Assembly (NCBI GenBank): GCA_023678885.1
Contig: CM043002.1
Span: forward strand, 3,986,022-4,050,021
From: Pogostemon cablin
Lineage: Eukaryota; Streptophyta; Magnoliopsida; Lamiales; Lamiaceae
Direction: 5' to 3'
Length of the DNA stretch: 64,000 nucleotides
How positions within the stretch are numbered: the first letter of the stretch is position 1; every line of letters begins with the position of its first letter. Under the pieces are notes generated by a model. The model had not been told where the DNA came from. It worked only from the letters and a program-made list of their open reading frames with translations, and made no database searches. Below, in pieces: positions 32,933 to 46,739 of this stretch. Both the position numbers and the translations under genes were made by a program.

Positions 32933-35900
32933 ATATACTACACAATTAGGCCACCCATTATCACACAGTCATGTAGTATTGGGTATCTACTCAATTGACC
33001 CATATCAAAATATTATAACCCATGGACTTTTAACCTTAATTGGATCACTTAATTAAGTCCATAAAATAATTGAATAGCCAATATATTTGCATAATAATAT
33101 ATTGTCCACAATTAGATTATATAAGAAATTAAAAATTTCCTAACAATCTCTCACTTGGTCTATATATTTCTCAAAGCAATTATATCAAGAATCTTTAATT
33201 GTGCAACTTCATGCTATTCCTCTTCAAGTTATATTTAACAATCTGGTCCATTTCATATACTAATATGGAATTACCGCGGCATTCACCATATTACAAATCG
33301 TGGTTAAAACCCGAAAATCACCATATTAGTACACTCAATGACATAGATAAAATATAGTGAGTAGCATGGAAATTACATGTAAAATGTGATCAACATCATG
33401 TTTATTTCCAATTGGTTCTACTTTAATATTTAGTGAGATCAATCCAAAACGTAAAATATTACAAAATGAAAATTTACTTGAGTGAATTTACAATGAATTC
33501 AAAACCATCATCTTTATTCTGTAGAAAACTGAATTATCCAATCAAAGTGTGTTGAAACTTTAAAGAGCAATAAATATAGACTCTCACTGAACTAATGCAT
33601 TCTAAAATCATATAACACCCACATGAGTAGCTAGCTCATAAAATTACAGGGCGTTAAATACATAATTGGTGGATACGTATATAGAGTCTATCATAATATG
33701 CTCTACTAAAATTTTATCCACACAAACACTTTCTTTAACAACCAAGAATTTTATGTCAATATGGTTAATTTATAAGAACTCATGTTGCTACTGAATACTT
33801 TATTGTGAACTAAATGTAACAATAAATTTTATGTGACAAAGTTTCGCAACCTTATTTATGTTTGAATGCCCCTTAGTGTGCTACTAATTCTGTTGTCTTG
33901 GTTAAGGAGCTACAAGTGTTTGCTTAACACTTTTACTTGTATAGCTCTCCAGACCAACAGAAGATGTATCCTGAAGTGGATCTTATACTGTATTAACATC
34001 CAACAAACTCAAAATCAGACTACTTTATGATCTCCTACTAATCTGATCTATTATGTGCAAGCATGTAATTTTTAGTTCTCTATAAATACTTTATAAAGAT
34101 CCATACTAGAGTTACTTAATTATTTGCTTAATATACCAGGAACAAAAACCAAATCAGGTCTTTTGAAGATCTCATCATACAACAACTTCCAACAGTCAAA
34201 GCATATAGAATATTTCTACATTTCTTAAATCTTTAGTTTTACTTTAGGGCACTTGATTGAGACTGCACTTGTCTTCCTAGTTTAACTTAAATCTTCTCCC
34301 ACTGAAGCACATAATCATCTACATTTGTTTCAAAACCAAATGAGACAGTTACTTCATGATGATTCTTGTGATTTCTTTACGGAAAAGCTTTCTTGAATGC
34401 ATAGATGAATTTTCTTTTAGTTCTTAAACTTTTAAGATCGCATCATCAGTGTTGCCATCAAGGAACTTTGTCTTCACATCTATCTAATTTAATTCAATAT
34501 CTAAATGTGCTACTGATGTCACGATTATCTTACAAGAATCTTTCTCAATAACCGGATAGAAAATCCCTTAAAACTATGTCTTCCTTTCCTTTTAAGTATA
34601 ATCATTTAACAAGATGCGAACCTAATCATTTTCTATATTGATTTAAACTCATTACTTATAGCAGTAACCCACTTTCGAGTATTTGGACCGTACATGGCTT
34701 GATGAACATTGTTTGAATGTTTTACCATTAATTAATTCTATAGTGTCCTCTTTATTTAAGAGAAAATCTACATAATCATCTGAATTGTATTTCTCTCTAC
34801 TCTAGTGGTTTACTTTGTGACATTAATTATTGAGGTTGTTGAATTTGTTATTCCTTAAACATTATTAACATTGTCATATCGTTATTTTGGATTTGCACCA
34901 TTTTTAAAAGCATAAGTGGGAGTTGAAATAGACTCCTCCTTAAAGACAATGTTTCTAATATTATTCTTCATTCCAAATCAACATCCTCAAAGAATATCAT
35001 ATTACCTGTCTCAAATATCATCTGATTAATTGGATCATAAACTTTTATCTTTATTCATAACCAATAAAGTAGCTTGTATTTATTTGAGTCCAATTTTCTT
35101 TAGTATATCCCAATGATCTAGTCTTAGTTGGACATCACCATATGTGAAACTCAAAGAGTTTTCACAACTACTTTTGTTGGAACTTTATTAAGACCATAAG
35201 CTGCAATCTTTAATATTTCTCTAATTAGTAACTATATATTGTGGAGTACTATTTTTGTCTTTTAACTGCACCACAACACCATTCATGTTAAGTAATCTTA
35301 ATGTGGTGTATTATAAAATAATTCCACAAGCCTTTAAGAGTAAACAAAAGGTTGTACTTTAGTTGTCTTTAGCAGCTTTCGTAATGAGTTTTCTTGTATT
35401 GCCCTTATACTTTATTGAGACCAAATATTCTTGAAGCCTACTAGTCTCATTTTTATTGTTGAAGTTCTCATCATGTATGATTTTGTTGTTAATATAGGTT
35501 AAACTTAATTAGCAAACTTCTTAATTGTACAGAGAATTATTGCAAAATAATTAATTATGCTCACATTAAACTCTATAATCTTTCAAAATTTAAACAAGTT
35601 AGAATCATCTCGAGGAATCGAGCACAACATTAGATCAAGTCCAATGACAACAATACTAACTTGAAAGTGACACCCTCTATGTAGTAGTCAAATACTGACA
35701 ATAAGAACTGTCAAACAATAGTCTTCCTTTGGGCCGACTTATTACTCACATGTCAAACTAAATAATTGTTGCGTATTCACCACCACAGGTGCTTGTGTAT
35801 TTCGGGTCAAATATTAATCTACATTTGGGCCTATCAATACTCACATGAAGATACACTTGCACAACATTATTAATTGGGACCCATCACAAGATACCTAGTG

Positions 35901-38570
35901 CAACATTAACCTCGTCTATGGACAAAAATTAACTGCAGGGGTAATCTTTGTGTAATAATCAAATACTGTTAATAAGTTCTGTCAAACAGAAGTCTATCTA
36001 TGGACCGACTGATGTTCACATGAACAATTAAAAATAATTATCACATACTTATTATCACATGTGCGTTATTATTCTGCCAAACTGTGTCTACCTATGGGCC
36101 GAACTCAGAACGCATAAATAATTCCACATTCATCTATGTAATGTCAATAAAGTCGCACTCCACACACAGAGGCTGCTATGACAACATGATGCTTTGATTG
36201 ACTAGATTAAAAAATTACTAGAGCAATTAAACAAATAATTAAAATAAATATTTATATTTAATTGAACTACATTAAAAAATGTCTCCCAATTTTAATTTAA
36301 TTAAATTCCACAATCTAAAGGGTATATTAGATGATTCATACAAATTTAAAAATAATGAAAGATTTCTTAACTTAAATTAAGGATTCCAAATCCTAATTTA
36401 GAATAAATTAAATTAGATAAATATCCTTTGTTAATAATTCTAATTAGTCATTCCAATTACCTCAAATAATAATCACTTTAATTGACAACAATTAAATTCA
36501 AAATTTTATTCACGTAAATAAACAATATGCCTTTCATTCATACATGAAGCAAATGATATCAATCTAAGTTTTAAAATCAAACAATAAGCTTTGCACAAAC
36601 TAAGGCCAAATCAATATATCCTTTCGGAAATATATTCCAATAACATAATTATAACTAAAACTTTGTATCTCCACAAAATGGAACATGCTAAATGCCACAC
36701 AATCATAAATTATTCAAAATTAATTAGAATCAAACATACGTCTCCATATGCATTTACATAAGAATGACTAAATTGTCACAAAACAATTCACTTTAAGTGA
36801 TACAGAAATTAGATTTCAATTTCCTTAATTGACAAACATGAATGTTAATTTGCCAAATCAGCCATATAAATAAATTATTATTTCTGTGATGCTCAATTAC
36901 ATATACTTCAAGTTATTTCTATCTCCATAAGAAATAACCATAACTAATGAAGTATAAGAAGTCGACCAAATGTATCAACAAATTGATACAACATGCATGA
37001 AACTTATTATTATTATCAAGCCCAAAACTCCTTTTATAAAGTGATGTCTAAGAAAAAAATATGCAATTCACTAAATTGCCACCTATTGCATGCCCAGTGG
37101 ACATCACAAAATTATATGGGATAAAAAATTAACTAAATAAGGTGAATCATTCATTCACATATCAATTAATTGGGCTTCATATGATAAAATATTTAAATCA
37201 AATATATATCTCAAAATTCAATTAAGAGTGATTTAGACTTGATAATAATTCCTTTGAATCGAACTAGTAATATGGATGGATTTAGTGCAAATTACTTTAT
37301 GGAATTGGAATTAGAACAAATCTATCACCAATTATAATTAATGTCTAGAGTAACACATTAAACCAAGGCCACAACCAATAAATGACCCTTTATTAACACC
37401 TCATCAAATTGATCACAAATCGTAAGTGACTCATGTACACAATAGTAAATGAATTAAAGTTAAATTTCATATTCAAAACACTGAAACCCAACTTTAATAT
37501 AAACTGAATTTTACAAATATTCTTATTAAATTAAAAGCGCACTAATAAGCCGATATACCATGAGTATCAATAAGTCGACTTAATTCATAAATTGGTATTA
37601 CCAAGTTATGACAATTTCCCTTTTAAATTAATCAATTAATTAATGGTATTACCAAGCTACCGTAATTCCCCTTTTAAATTAATCAATTGATTAATAAATA
37701 AAAAAAGTGCATTGATTGCTGACTAAAAAAAAAGCTCATGTATTCTCCAAATTATGCAGCAGCAAGCACAAATTCGACAGAATTCCAGTTAAGATTTCCT
37801 TATTGCCAAATCAAATTGTGTAGAGATAATCCACTATTCATCATCCAATATGCGGCAATATTTAATGGAATTCATAGAATAAGAATAAGAATTTCACTCA
37901 CTTATATTCAGATGCTCCAATAGCCGCTAGGATTTACGAATAGTAAACCTTAAAATTGGGGAGATGTTCATATTAAATTTTGATCATATCAATACATATA
38001 TGTCTCCATATAACAATCCGCAAAATTTATCAGTAATTCAAAACTTTAATGATTAATGACAATTTTAATAGATGTCAGAGAATCATAAATAGGGTGACTC
38101 TAATACCACTTATAGGAAATAAATTCATAAATCCTAATGTCTTAACCCTATTATGATTAACGAGATCTAACCGTAAAACGGAAGCGTACCTTAATTCATA
38201 AGTCCTCTAAGGAAGAACACGAACTCGAGTATCGGTAGGTATTTGACCTTCCTCAACTAAGCCTCCTAATTCCTTTATGGGACCTTCATAATTCCTCCCG
38301 ATGGGGAAGGGAAGATCATGTGCGGCTTAGTATATGGAACCAAACATGTGAGCCTCTATATATCACACAACTGGGTCACCCATTATCACACAATTATGTA
38401 ATATTGGGTACCTACTCAATTGACCCATATCAAAATATTATAGTTCATGGACTTTTAACCTTAATTGGATCACATAATTAAGTTCATAAAATAATGGAAT
38501 AGCTAATATTATTGCATAATAATATATTGCCCATAATTAGATTATATAGGAAATTAAAAATTTCCTAACA
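32933..38570 (-). mobile_element. Copia element II (minus strand), decayed
   Basis: Read on minus: the 5' LTR is 38570-38111 (TGTTAGGAAATTTTTAATTT to TTTCCTATA), then a primer site TGGTATTAGAGTC (38108-38096, near tRNA-Met TGGTATCAGAGC), a long non-coding leader, pol remnants, a polypurine tract CCAAGTGAGAGAT at about 33146-33158, and a 3' LTR starting at 33145 and truncated at about 32933. Pol is too broken for any frame over about 60 codons. Matching element I, traces of integrase C-terminus lie near 34950, reverse transcriptase near 34250-34640 and RNase H near 33760-33960. Same family as element I, inverted. Confidence 0.88.
38111..38570 (-). repeat. 5' LTR of copia element II, 460 bp
   Basis: Outer end TTTCCTAACA at 38570, inner end TATAGGAAAT at 38111 (canonical ...TACA changed to TATA). 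It aligns along its length with the LTR at 38892-39370 in inverse orientation. Confidence 0.88.
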
Positions 38571-38630
38571 CCCCCTACATTTTAAAATATGTAAAGACAT
38601 TTAAAAAATGTAAAGGTTGTGGAGTTGGTC

Positions 38631-38731
38631 TCATGTGCCCCGGGACACACCGTGTCCCCATGTGAACACAAGAAATTTATACTAAAATTCTTGTGTTCAC
38701 ATGGACACCTTGTGTCCCCGGGGGCACATGA
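38631..38731. repeat. 44-bp hairpin in the spacer between inverted copia elements
   Basis: Arms 38631-38674 and 38688-38731 pair with few mismatches around a 13-nt loop (TCATGTGCCCC at the left edge, GGGGCACATGA at the right edge). It sits in the 321-bp spacer 38571-38891. The rest of the spacer has ATGTAACA and GGGACAT.TGGTCAC phrases similar to the repeat at 29011-29145. Confidence 0.85.
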
Positions 38732-38891
38732 GTTTCTGCCAAGGTTGTGATTTTCCTACCGAGCATGTGTCACTTATATAATGCGTGTAATAGGAGATGT
38801 AACATAAAAATAAAGTGGGACATCTGGTCACTCATTTAATGCATGTAATAAAGGATGTAATACCAAAGTGAAACAGGATATATGGTGCCTT

Positions 38892-39370
38892 TGTTAGGAA
38901 ATTTTTAATTTCCTATATAATCTAATTGTTGGCAATATATTATTATGTAATTATATTAGCTATTCAATTATTTTATGGACTTAATTAAGTGATCCAATTA
39001 AGGTGAAAAGTCCATGAGCTATAATAACACTGATATGAGCCAATTGAGTAGATACACAATACTACATGACTGTGTGATTATGCGTGGCCCAGTTGTATAA
39101 TATATAAAGACTCATAGGTTATGGTCCCCAAGATACTAAGCTACACATGGTCTTCCCTTCTGCCCATCAGGAAGGATTGCTGCTGTCCATAAAGGAATAA
39201 GGAAAGGGATAAAGAGGCTTAGTTGAGGAAGGCCATAAAACCACTGATCCTGAGTTTGTGTTCCGCCTAGAGGACTCATTGGATCAGGTACGCTTCCGCT
39301 TTACGTTTTAGATCTTATTTAATCGTAATAGGATTTAAGGCTTTATGGATTTATATATTTATTTCCTACA
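38892..39370 (+). repeat. 5' LTR of copia element I, 479 bp
   Basis: TGTTAGGAAATTTTTAATTT at the start, TTATTTCCTACA at the end, followed directly by the tRNA-Met-type primer site. The 44361-44424 remnant repeats its last 64 bases. Confidence 0.9.
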
Positions 39371-41739
39371 AATGCTATCAGAGCCACGCTATTGATGATT
39401 ATTTGAGATCGGTAAAATATTATATTTTAATAATTGAGATCTTGAATTATTATTTGGTTCAATTGTTCCGAAATTATTCGGATGCTTAAGAAAAATTAAT
39501 GCGATTATTTCCTTTTTTTACTGTTTGTATATCTCTGCATTATAGTATATGGTCAATTTATTGAAATTTGATATATATGCATTGACCTCTAGCAGAGTAT
39601 TAAGAAATAATTCATATAATTTTATAATTTATTTATTGGGTATATTCGTGAATAACCAAAATTTTATTAATGGTGTGCGTGTTGACAATTCAATTTAGAA
39701 TTACTATACGTGAATTGTTTTGAGAATGTCAAATTGTGTGATTATGTATATATACATATTTGCAGAGACATGTGCCAACATTCTCATTTTGGCTTAATAT
39801 TCTAATTTTTTTTATTAGTTTATATTCAAACTAATGTTCTATATGGTATGAATTGGGTCATTTATGGTAATTTAATATCTTTTGGAACATTAAATATATT
39901 TTTTTACCACCATCATGCCTGTTTATATCAGTCGGTAAATTGATTCAATTCTTGATTGAGTCAATCTGAAATTTTTTGTCGTTTGTAATGTACATATACG
40001 CCCATTAAAGATTAAGTTATTGTATTTATGTAATTTGGTAAATGTAGAGTATGATATGAGTGCAATAATTATTTATCATGATGACTCCAGATTACATGAG
40101 TTAAGGATTAAGAGCTTGAGATTTTAGCTCCATCTTTATCATGGCAGAATAATTTGCAATGAATATGTTAATTGGTTGAATTCTGTTACATAAAACTTAG
40201 ATTATTGAATCGAATTGGACATTGATGTTTTATAGTTGAGATTTTGATTAACTTGCATACTAATTAATCTTTATTAATCTCGACTTCCTAAGGATTATTT
40301 TAGATTTCAATTTATTTTATATAATTGAAATTTCATGAGCTTATGCGAATGTTTAGCTTCGAAAATGGTTTAAATATGGATATTTAATGGTGCACTTCCT
40401 CAAATTTGTTGCTTAATAACTTTTATTTATGGATTCGATTTCTTAATTTAATTAAGAAAATTGGGATATTAAGAATGTTATTCATTTTAAGTTAATATAT
40501 ACTTGTGTATGCAGTTTGATGTTATGCATTATAGAACATGCCTGCATATGCATCTTTGCAGTATAATCTGTGCACCTGTTTAATAAAATTTTGGACTCTT
40601 GAATTCTCATTAATTATGTGATATTGTTTGTGTCATCACATTCCTTTCTTGGCAATGATTTCAATTTTGATTGAGATCTATATTTGGAATTGAGTTTTTA
40701 TGTCACATACAATAAATTTTTTATGGCAATTAAGCAATTTAAATGTACATGCTTATGGACATGTACGATTGTTAAAATCAATTTTAATTAATTGCCAACA
40801 ATTCACAATTATCATGATCATGTAAATGTTTCATTCTGGGGTAATATAAGGCTTTAGTTATAATTTCATTATTGGAATATATTTCCAAAAGGATATATTT
40901 AGCCTTGGTTTTGGGAACTTCTGTTAAGTTTATTATTCGATTTTAAAATTTAGATTGATTCCATTTGATTCATTCGTAAAAGATATATTGTTCCATCTAC
41001 ATGAATAATTTTGGAGCATTTAATTATTGCCAACAAAATTGCTTATTATTTGAGGCGTGAGGAATGTGTTACTGATAATACCTATGCACTTTAAATCACA
41101 ATTGATGACATTTGAAATTTATAATCATAATTTAATATACATGATGAATGCGTGGTGTATTTATAGTTGATTTATGATTTTATGAGCCCAAATTATATTA
41201 GTAATTGAAGTTCATTCATAATGAACATTCCACATAGTTAACGATGACTTTAGTTGATTTGTTGATTTAAATAAGAGTGGGTGTTAAATCAATTTTAATA
41301 ATAATTCATTTTTGTATCAAATGATTAAGTGGGTTTATGAGAATTTTACATTATCGATTTATAGTTGATTTCAGAAAATTAATAATTTCAAACATATTTC
41401 TTAATGATGTGATAAGGATATTTGCCTAATTTAATTAGTTTTTAAATTAGGATTTGGAATTTTTAATTAAGTTAAGAGATTTTCAATATTTTTTGAATTT
41501 GTGAGAATCATATAATATTCCCATTAGAATTTGGAATTTAATTAAAGTATAATTGGGAAGACATTTTTAATGTCGTTTAATTAAACGTAATATTTATTTT
41601 AAATATTTGTTTAATTGATCTAGTAAATTTTCAATCTAGTCAATCAAAACATCATGTTGCCATTGCAACCTCTGTGTGTGGAGAACGATTTTATTGAAAT
41701 TACATAGATGGGTGTGGTATTATTTATGTGTTCTGTGTT

Positions 41740-42190
41740 CGGCCTATAGGTATGCACAGTTTGACATAATAATAACACACATGTGATAATAAGTGTGTGT
41801 AATTATTTTAAATTATTCATGTGAACATTAGTCAGTCCAAAGATAGACTATTGTTTGACTGAACTTATTATCAGTACTTGGTTATTACACCAAGATTACC
41901 CCTGAAGTTAATTTTTGTCCATAGACGAGGTTAATGTTTCACAAGGTGTCTTGTGATGGGTCCCCAATTAATAATATTGTGTAATTGTATCTTCATACGG
42001 GTATTGATTGGCCCAAAGGTAGATTAATATTTGGCCCAAAATACACAAGCACCTGTGGTGGTGAATACGTGACAATTATTCATTTAACATGTGGGTAATA
42101 AGTCGACCCAAAGGAAGACTATTGTTTGACAATTTATTATCAGTATTTGACTACTACATAGAGGATGTCACTTACAAGTTAGTATTATTG
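41740..42190 (+). repeat. About 270-bp tandem duplication in the copia leader
   Basis: CCAAAGATAGACTATTGTTT (from 41832) and CCAAAGGAAGACTATTGTTT (from 42102) are 270 bp apart. The preceding GGCCTATAGGTA and GGCCCAAAGGTA segments are 268 bp apart. Element II has both (rc 35640-36180), so the duplication predates the split of the two copies. Confidence 0.7.
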
Positions 42191-44429
42191 TCATTAGACT
42201 TGATACTAATGATGTGCTCGATTCCTAAAGATGATTCTAAACTATTTAAAATTTGAAAGATTATAAAGTTTAATGCAAGCATGATAAATTATTTTACAAT
42301 AATTCTCTGTACAATTAAGAAGTCTACTAATTAAGTTTAAACTATATTAACAACAAAATCATACATGATGAGAACTTCAACAATAAAGATTAGAGTAGAA
42401 GGCTTCAAGAAAATTTGGTCTCAATAAAGTATAAGGGCAATACAAGAAAATTCATTAAGAAAGCTGCTAAAAACAAAACTAAAGTATAACATTTTGTTTT
42501 TTCTTAAAGGCCTGTGGAATTGTCTTATAATATACTACATTAAGATTATTCGGTGTGTATGGTGTAGTTAAAAGACAAAATAGAACTCCATAGGATATGG
42601 TTACTTATAGGAGAAATACTTAAGATTTCAGCTTATGGTCTCAATAAAGTTTTAATTAAAGTAGTTGTGAGAACTCTCTGAGTTTCACATGGTGATGTCC
42701 AACTAAGGCTAGATCATTGAGATCTACTAAAGAAAATTGGACACAAATAGTTATCAGCTACTTTTTTGATTATGAAAAAGATAAAAATTTATGATCTAAT
42801 TAATCGGATCATATTTGAGACGGGTAATACTGTATTCTTTGAGGATGTTGAGTTTCGGGGGAAGAGTGATATTATAGACATTGTCCCTAAGAGGGAGTCG
42901 ATTCATCCCCCTACTTATGCTTTTAAGAATCTCTAAATACAATTATTGTTAGGATATTGTCAATAATATCTAAGGAATACAAACTCAACAATCTCAAAAA
43001 ATAATGTCACTAAGAAAATCACTAGAGTTGGGAGAAAGACAATTTGGATGATTATGTAGTTTTCTCCTAAATAATGAGGACACTACGGAATTAATGGTAG
43101 AATATTCCAACAATGTTCATCAAGCCATGCAAGGTCCAAATACTCAAAAGTGGGTTAATGTAATTTATGAGTTTAAATCAACACTAGATGATCATGGTTG
43201 CATCTTGATAAATGATTATACTCAAAATAAAAATGAGGCTTTGTCCTAAGGGACTTTCTATCCGGTCTTAGAAAGTCTATTATAGGATAATTGTGGCATT
43301 AGTAACACATTCTGATCTTGAATTAAATTATATGGATGTAAAGATAGTTTATTTATGGAAACATTGATGGAACGATCTCAACGATTTAAGAAGTAAAAGG
43401 AAATCCATCTATCAATTCAAGTAAAGCTTTCACATATAGGAATCACAACTATCATCATAATGTAATTGTCTCATTTGGTTTTGAGACAAATGTAGATGAT
43501 TGTGTGATTTAGTGGGAGAAGATTTAAGTTAAACTAAGGGAGACAAGTGCAGTCTCAATCAAGTGCCCTAAGGTTAAACTAAACATTTAAGAAATGTAGA
43601 AATATTCTAAATGTTTTGATTGTTGGAAGTTGTTGTATGATAAGGTCTGTACAAGACCTAATATATCTTCTGTTGGTGTATGAAGTAGACATTTAAGTAA
43701 CTCTAGTATGGATCTTTATAAAGTATTTACAGAGAACTAAGGATAACATACTTACACTTCAGGGATCAGATTTGTAGGAGATCATAAAGAATTCTAATCC
43801 GAGTTTGTTGGATGTCAATACAGTATAAGATCCACTTCAGGCTACATCTTTTGTTTGTCGGGAGAGCTATATAAGTAAAAGTATTAAGCAAACACTTATA
43901 GTTTATTAACCATGACAACTGAATTAATAGCACACTAAGGGACATTCAAACATGAAATAAAGGTTGCGAAACTTTATCACATAAAGTTTATTGTGACAAT
44001 TAGTTTGCAATAAAGTATTAGCAACAGAAATTCTTATAAGTCAAGAGTATTTTTTGTTGAAGGAAGTGTTTTGTGTAGATAAAATTTTAGTAGAGCACAT
44101 TATAATAGACTCTAAATATGGATCCACCTATTATGTATTCAACGCCCTGTAATTTTATGATCTAGCAACTCATGTGGGTGTTATATGGTTTTAGAATACA
44201 TTGGTTCAGTGAGAGTCTATATTTATTATTCTTTAAAGTTTTTAAGACATTTTGATTTGGATAATTCAGTTTTCTGCAGAATAAAGTTGATGACTTTGAA
44301 TTCATTGTGAATTCACTAAAGTAATAATTTCATTTTGTAATATTTTACATTTTGGATTGATTTAGATCTCATTTAATCGTAATAGGGTTTAAGGCTTTAT
44401 GGATTTATATATTTATTTCCTACAACCTT

Positions 44430-46739
44430 TAGATATAATGTTTAGAAAGATGTTTTTATTGATATTTTTTTAAGAGTAGTTTAGTATTTTTAGTTAATAT
44501 TATAAAGTAAGTATATGAGTTGAAAAGAAGTGTTAATTTTGAAATTAAACTGTATTGTGGGGTTATTGGATTGAATGTTACTCCATATGTCCGTTGATAA
44601 AGTGACCATATACTTTTTTTCCCACATGAAATAATGAAGTATTACTTCTTCTATCCCAAATCAATTTGCACTTATGAAAAAAATTATTTTTTAATTAATT
44701 TTATTGACTTTTGAGGGTAATGTAGTATTTATAGTTAAAAAGCATGTGGCATATAGGGTCGGCCCAATTAGCCCTAAAAAAATAGGGTTAGGGTGTTGCT
44801 TTCCAGTACGTTAAAACCAAACTTTTTTGACTCGGATCGATTAGCCCGTGTGTTAATAGGGTTAGCCCAAGAGCCAATCGAATTGGCCCATAGAATTGAA
44901 CTTTTTTTCTTATCTCGTTGTTTCCCTTTTCTCTCTATCTCATATTCTTACTCCTCTTCTCCCTTGACACAGTGACACATTCCCACACTCATCTTTTTTC
45001 CCTGACACGGTGACAGCCGTGACACATTCTCTCACTCCTTTTTATTTCCCCCCTCTTCACTTTCCTCCTCCCACTCTACACAAATAGAGTTGTTATAAAT
45101 TAATTTTAATCATCACAAATTTTCTATCTTATCACTTTTACTCTATACAAAAATAATTTAATTAATAAATAAAATATGAAAAATTAATTTCAATTATCAC
45201 AAATTCCATCACAAATAATAATACTCTCTAATAATTTTTTTTCGTGCACTAATTTTAATTTTTTTTATCCTAAAATATTAATGAATTGATTTTGTATTTA
45301 TTGTGTTATGCATTATTAATTTAATTTTAAATTTGTAATAAATTTTTTTGTAGTTTTCATTGTATAGCCTGTAGGCTAACCGGTTTAGCCCAAAGTTCAT
45401 TAAGATTAGGATTATATTTATTTTTTAGTAGCCCGTTTAAACATACACAATTAGCCTGAAGCTTGTTTTACCCTAAGCCCAATAGGGCTTACACTAATAG
45501 GCTAGGGTTGACTTGTTTAACATCCCTAATTTCTAGATAATAAATTAAGTATTGAATATATTTATGTATTAAGTGTGAATGATAATTTTGAATTAAATAT
45601 GTATTTTAAGGTGATTGATGTGATGTTTTTCATTTTTTGGTGATGAAGTTTATTCTGAGATGGATGAAAATAAAAAGTGTAAATTTTATAATGGAAAATG
45701 AATATAATTTTATGTGTAGTGAATCGTTAGAATAGGTGTGACCGTGTGTGAGATCTTTTTTCCAAATTTTAAGATGGAAAATGGATATGTTTAAAGTGGA
45801 TATTAAAAATAGTAAAATATATACTTAGTATTTAATATAATAAAATTTTATTATTTTTATTTATCAAATATTATTTTATTTTAAAGATTAAAAAATACAT
45901 GTAGAATTATAAATTTGAAAATTCTTTCATAAATCCACTATTCATCATTTTCAATATAATTGGATTTGAATCCAAACACAACATAAGAGTTTTATCTTTA
46001 CATATATCAAAAGTTTCCAACATCTGTTCGTGTCTTGAAAATGGTTGCAATAGATCTTAAATATTTGAGTATAGAAAAATATCATTTTACGAGAAAATAA
46101 TTTAATTATTGTATAAATTTTACTCGAAATTTTCCATAAGTCACTTTTTTTAAATGGTGTATTTTGTGATATAAGTGCACAAATGATATTTCACCAGATA
46201 ATCTAACTATTTAATAAACACTCTAGATTCAACTTCTATTAACTTAAAAAATTCAAACACCATCTTGTTTTGAAATGGCTAGAAAATATGGTCAATTTTT
46301 AGCTAGGTTTTATATAATTAAGGTTGTTTTTAGTGTTTAATTTCATTAGTTCCTTAATTTTTGTGGAGTGGAATCTTTTGGTGAAATCTGCAGAATTTTG
46401 AGCTTAAATGAGCTTCTTCATTCAATAACGAAAACGTGGAAAAAAACAGAACTCAATTAGAAGTTAAAACGAGCAAAAACGACTAAAACGATAATGGCGC
46501 GCAAGCTGAAAATTTCAGCTTTGTATTTGGGCGACCATTTTCCATTTTCCATCCCAAAAAAAAAGATTAGGCCCATGTGAATTAATTTCAAAGCCCAAGG
46601 ATTTTCAAGCCCAATTCAAATGATTAAAGAAGAGGTGCAGTCACTCCAACTACGTTGCTACTGTTCATTTAGAATTGGTGGCCAACATTCAATTGCAATA
46701 AGGGCGACACTATTGTCACCCGATATTTTGCTGAAAGCA
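44430..46739. other. AT-rich region with a possible old hAT-like element
   Basis: At about 44752-45532 the ends TAGGGTCGGCCCAATTAGCC and (inverted) TAGGGATGTTAAAC, with AGCCC/GGGCT-rich subterminal DNA, suggest a degraded hAT element, but I find no 8-bp duplication. Partial Stowaway ends lie at 44580-44680. No gene is recognised. Confidence 0.35.

Larger units (their letters stand above)
38892..44424 (+). mobile_element. Copia element I (plus strand), decayed
   Basis: 5' LTR 38892-39370 (479 bp, TGTTAGG to CCTACA), primer site TGCTATCAGAGCC (39373-39385), a leader with a 270-bp tandem duplication, pol traces, and a 3' LTR cut to its last 64 bp (44361-44424). Flanking GCCTT (38887-38891) and ACCTT (44425-44429) look like a 5-bp target duplication with one change. 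Pol traces include FFEDVEFRG near 42840, reverse transcriptase FGFETNVDDCV near 43480, a VCTRPN-like motif near 43645, and RNase H after 43800. No open frame survives. Confidence 0.88.

Noticed and set aside
33146..38110. Short open frames such as 37738-37923
   Set aside because: They lie in the decayed copia leader and have no protein features.
44752..45532. hAT element with TAGGG termini
   Set aside because: No 8-bp duplication; kept only as a weak note in the region entry.
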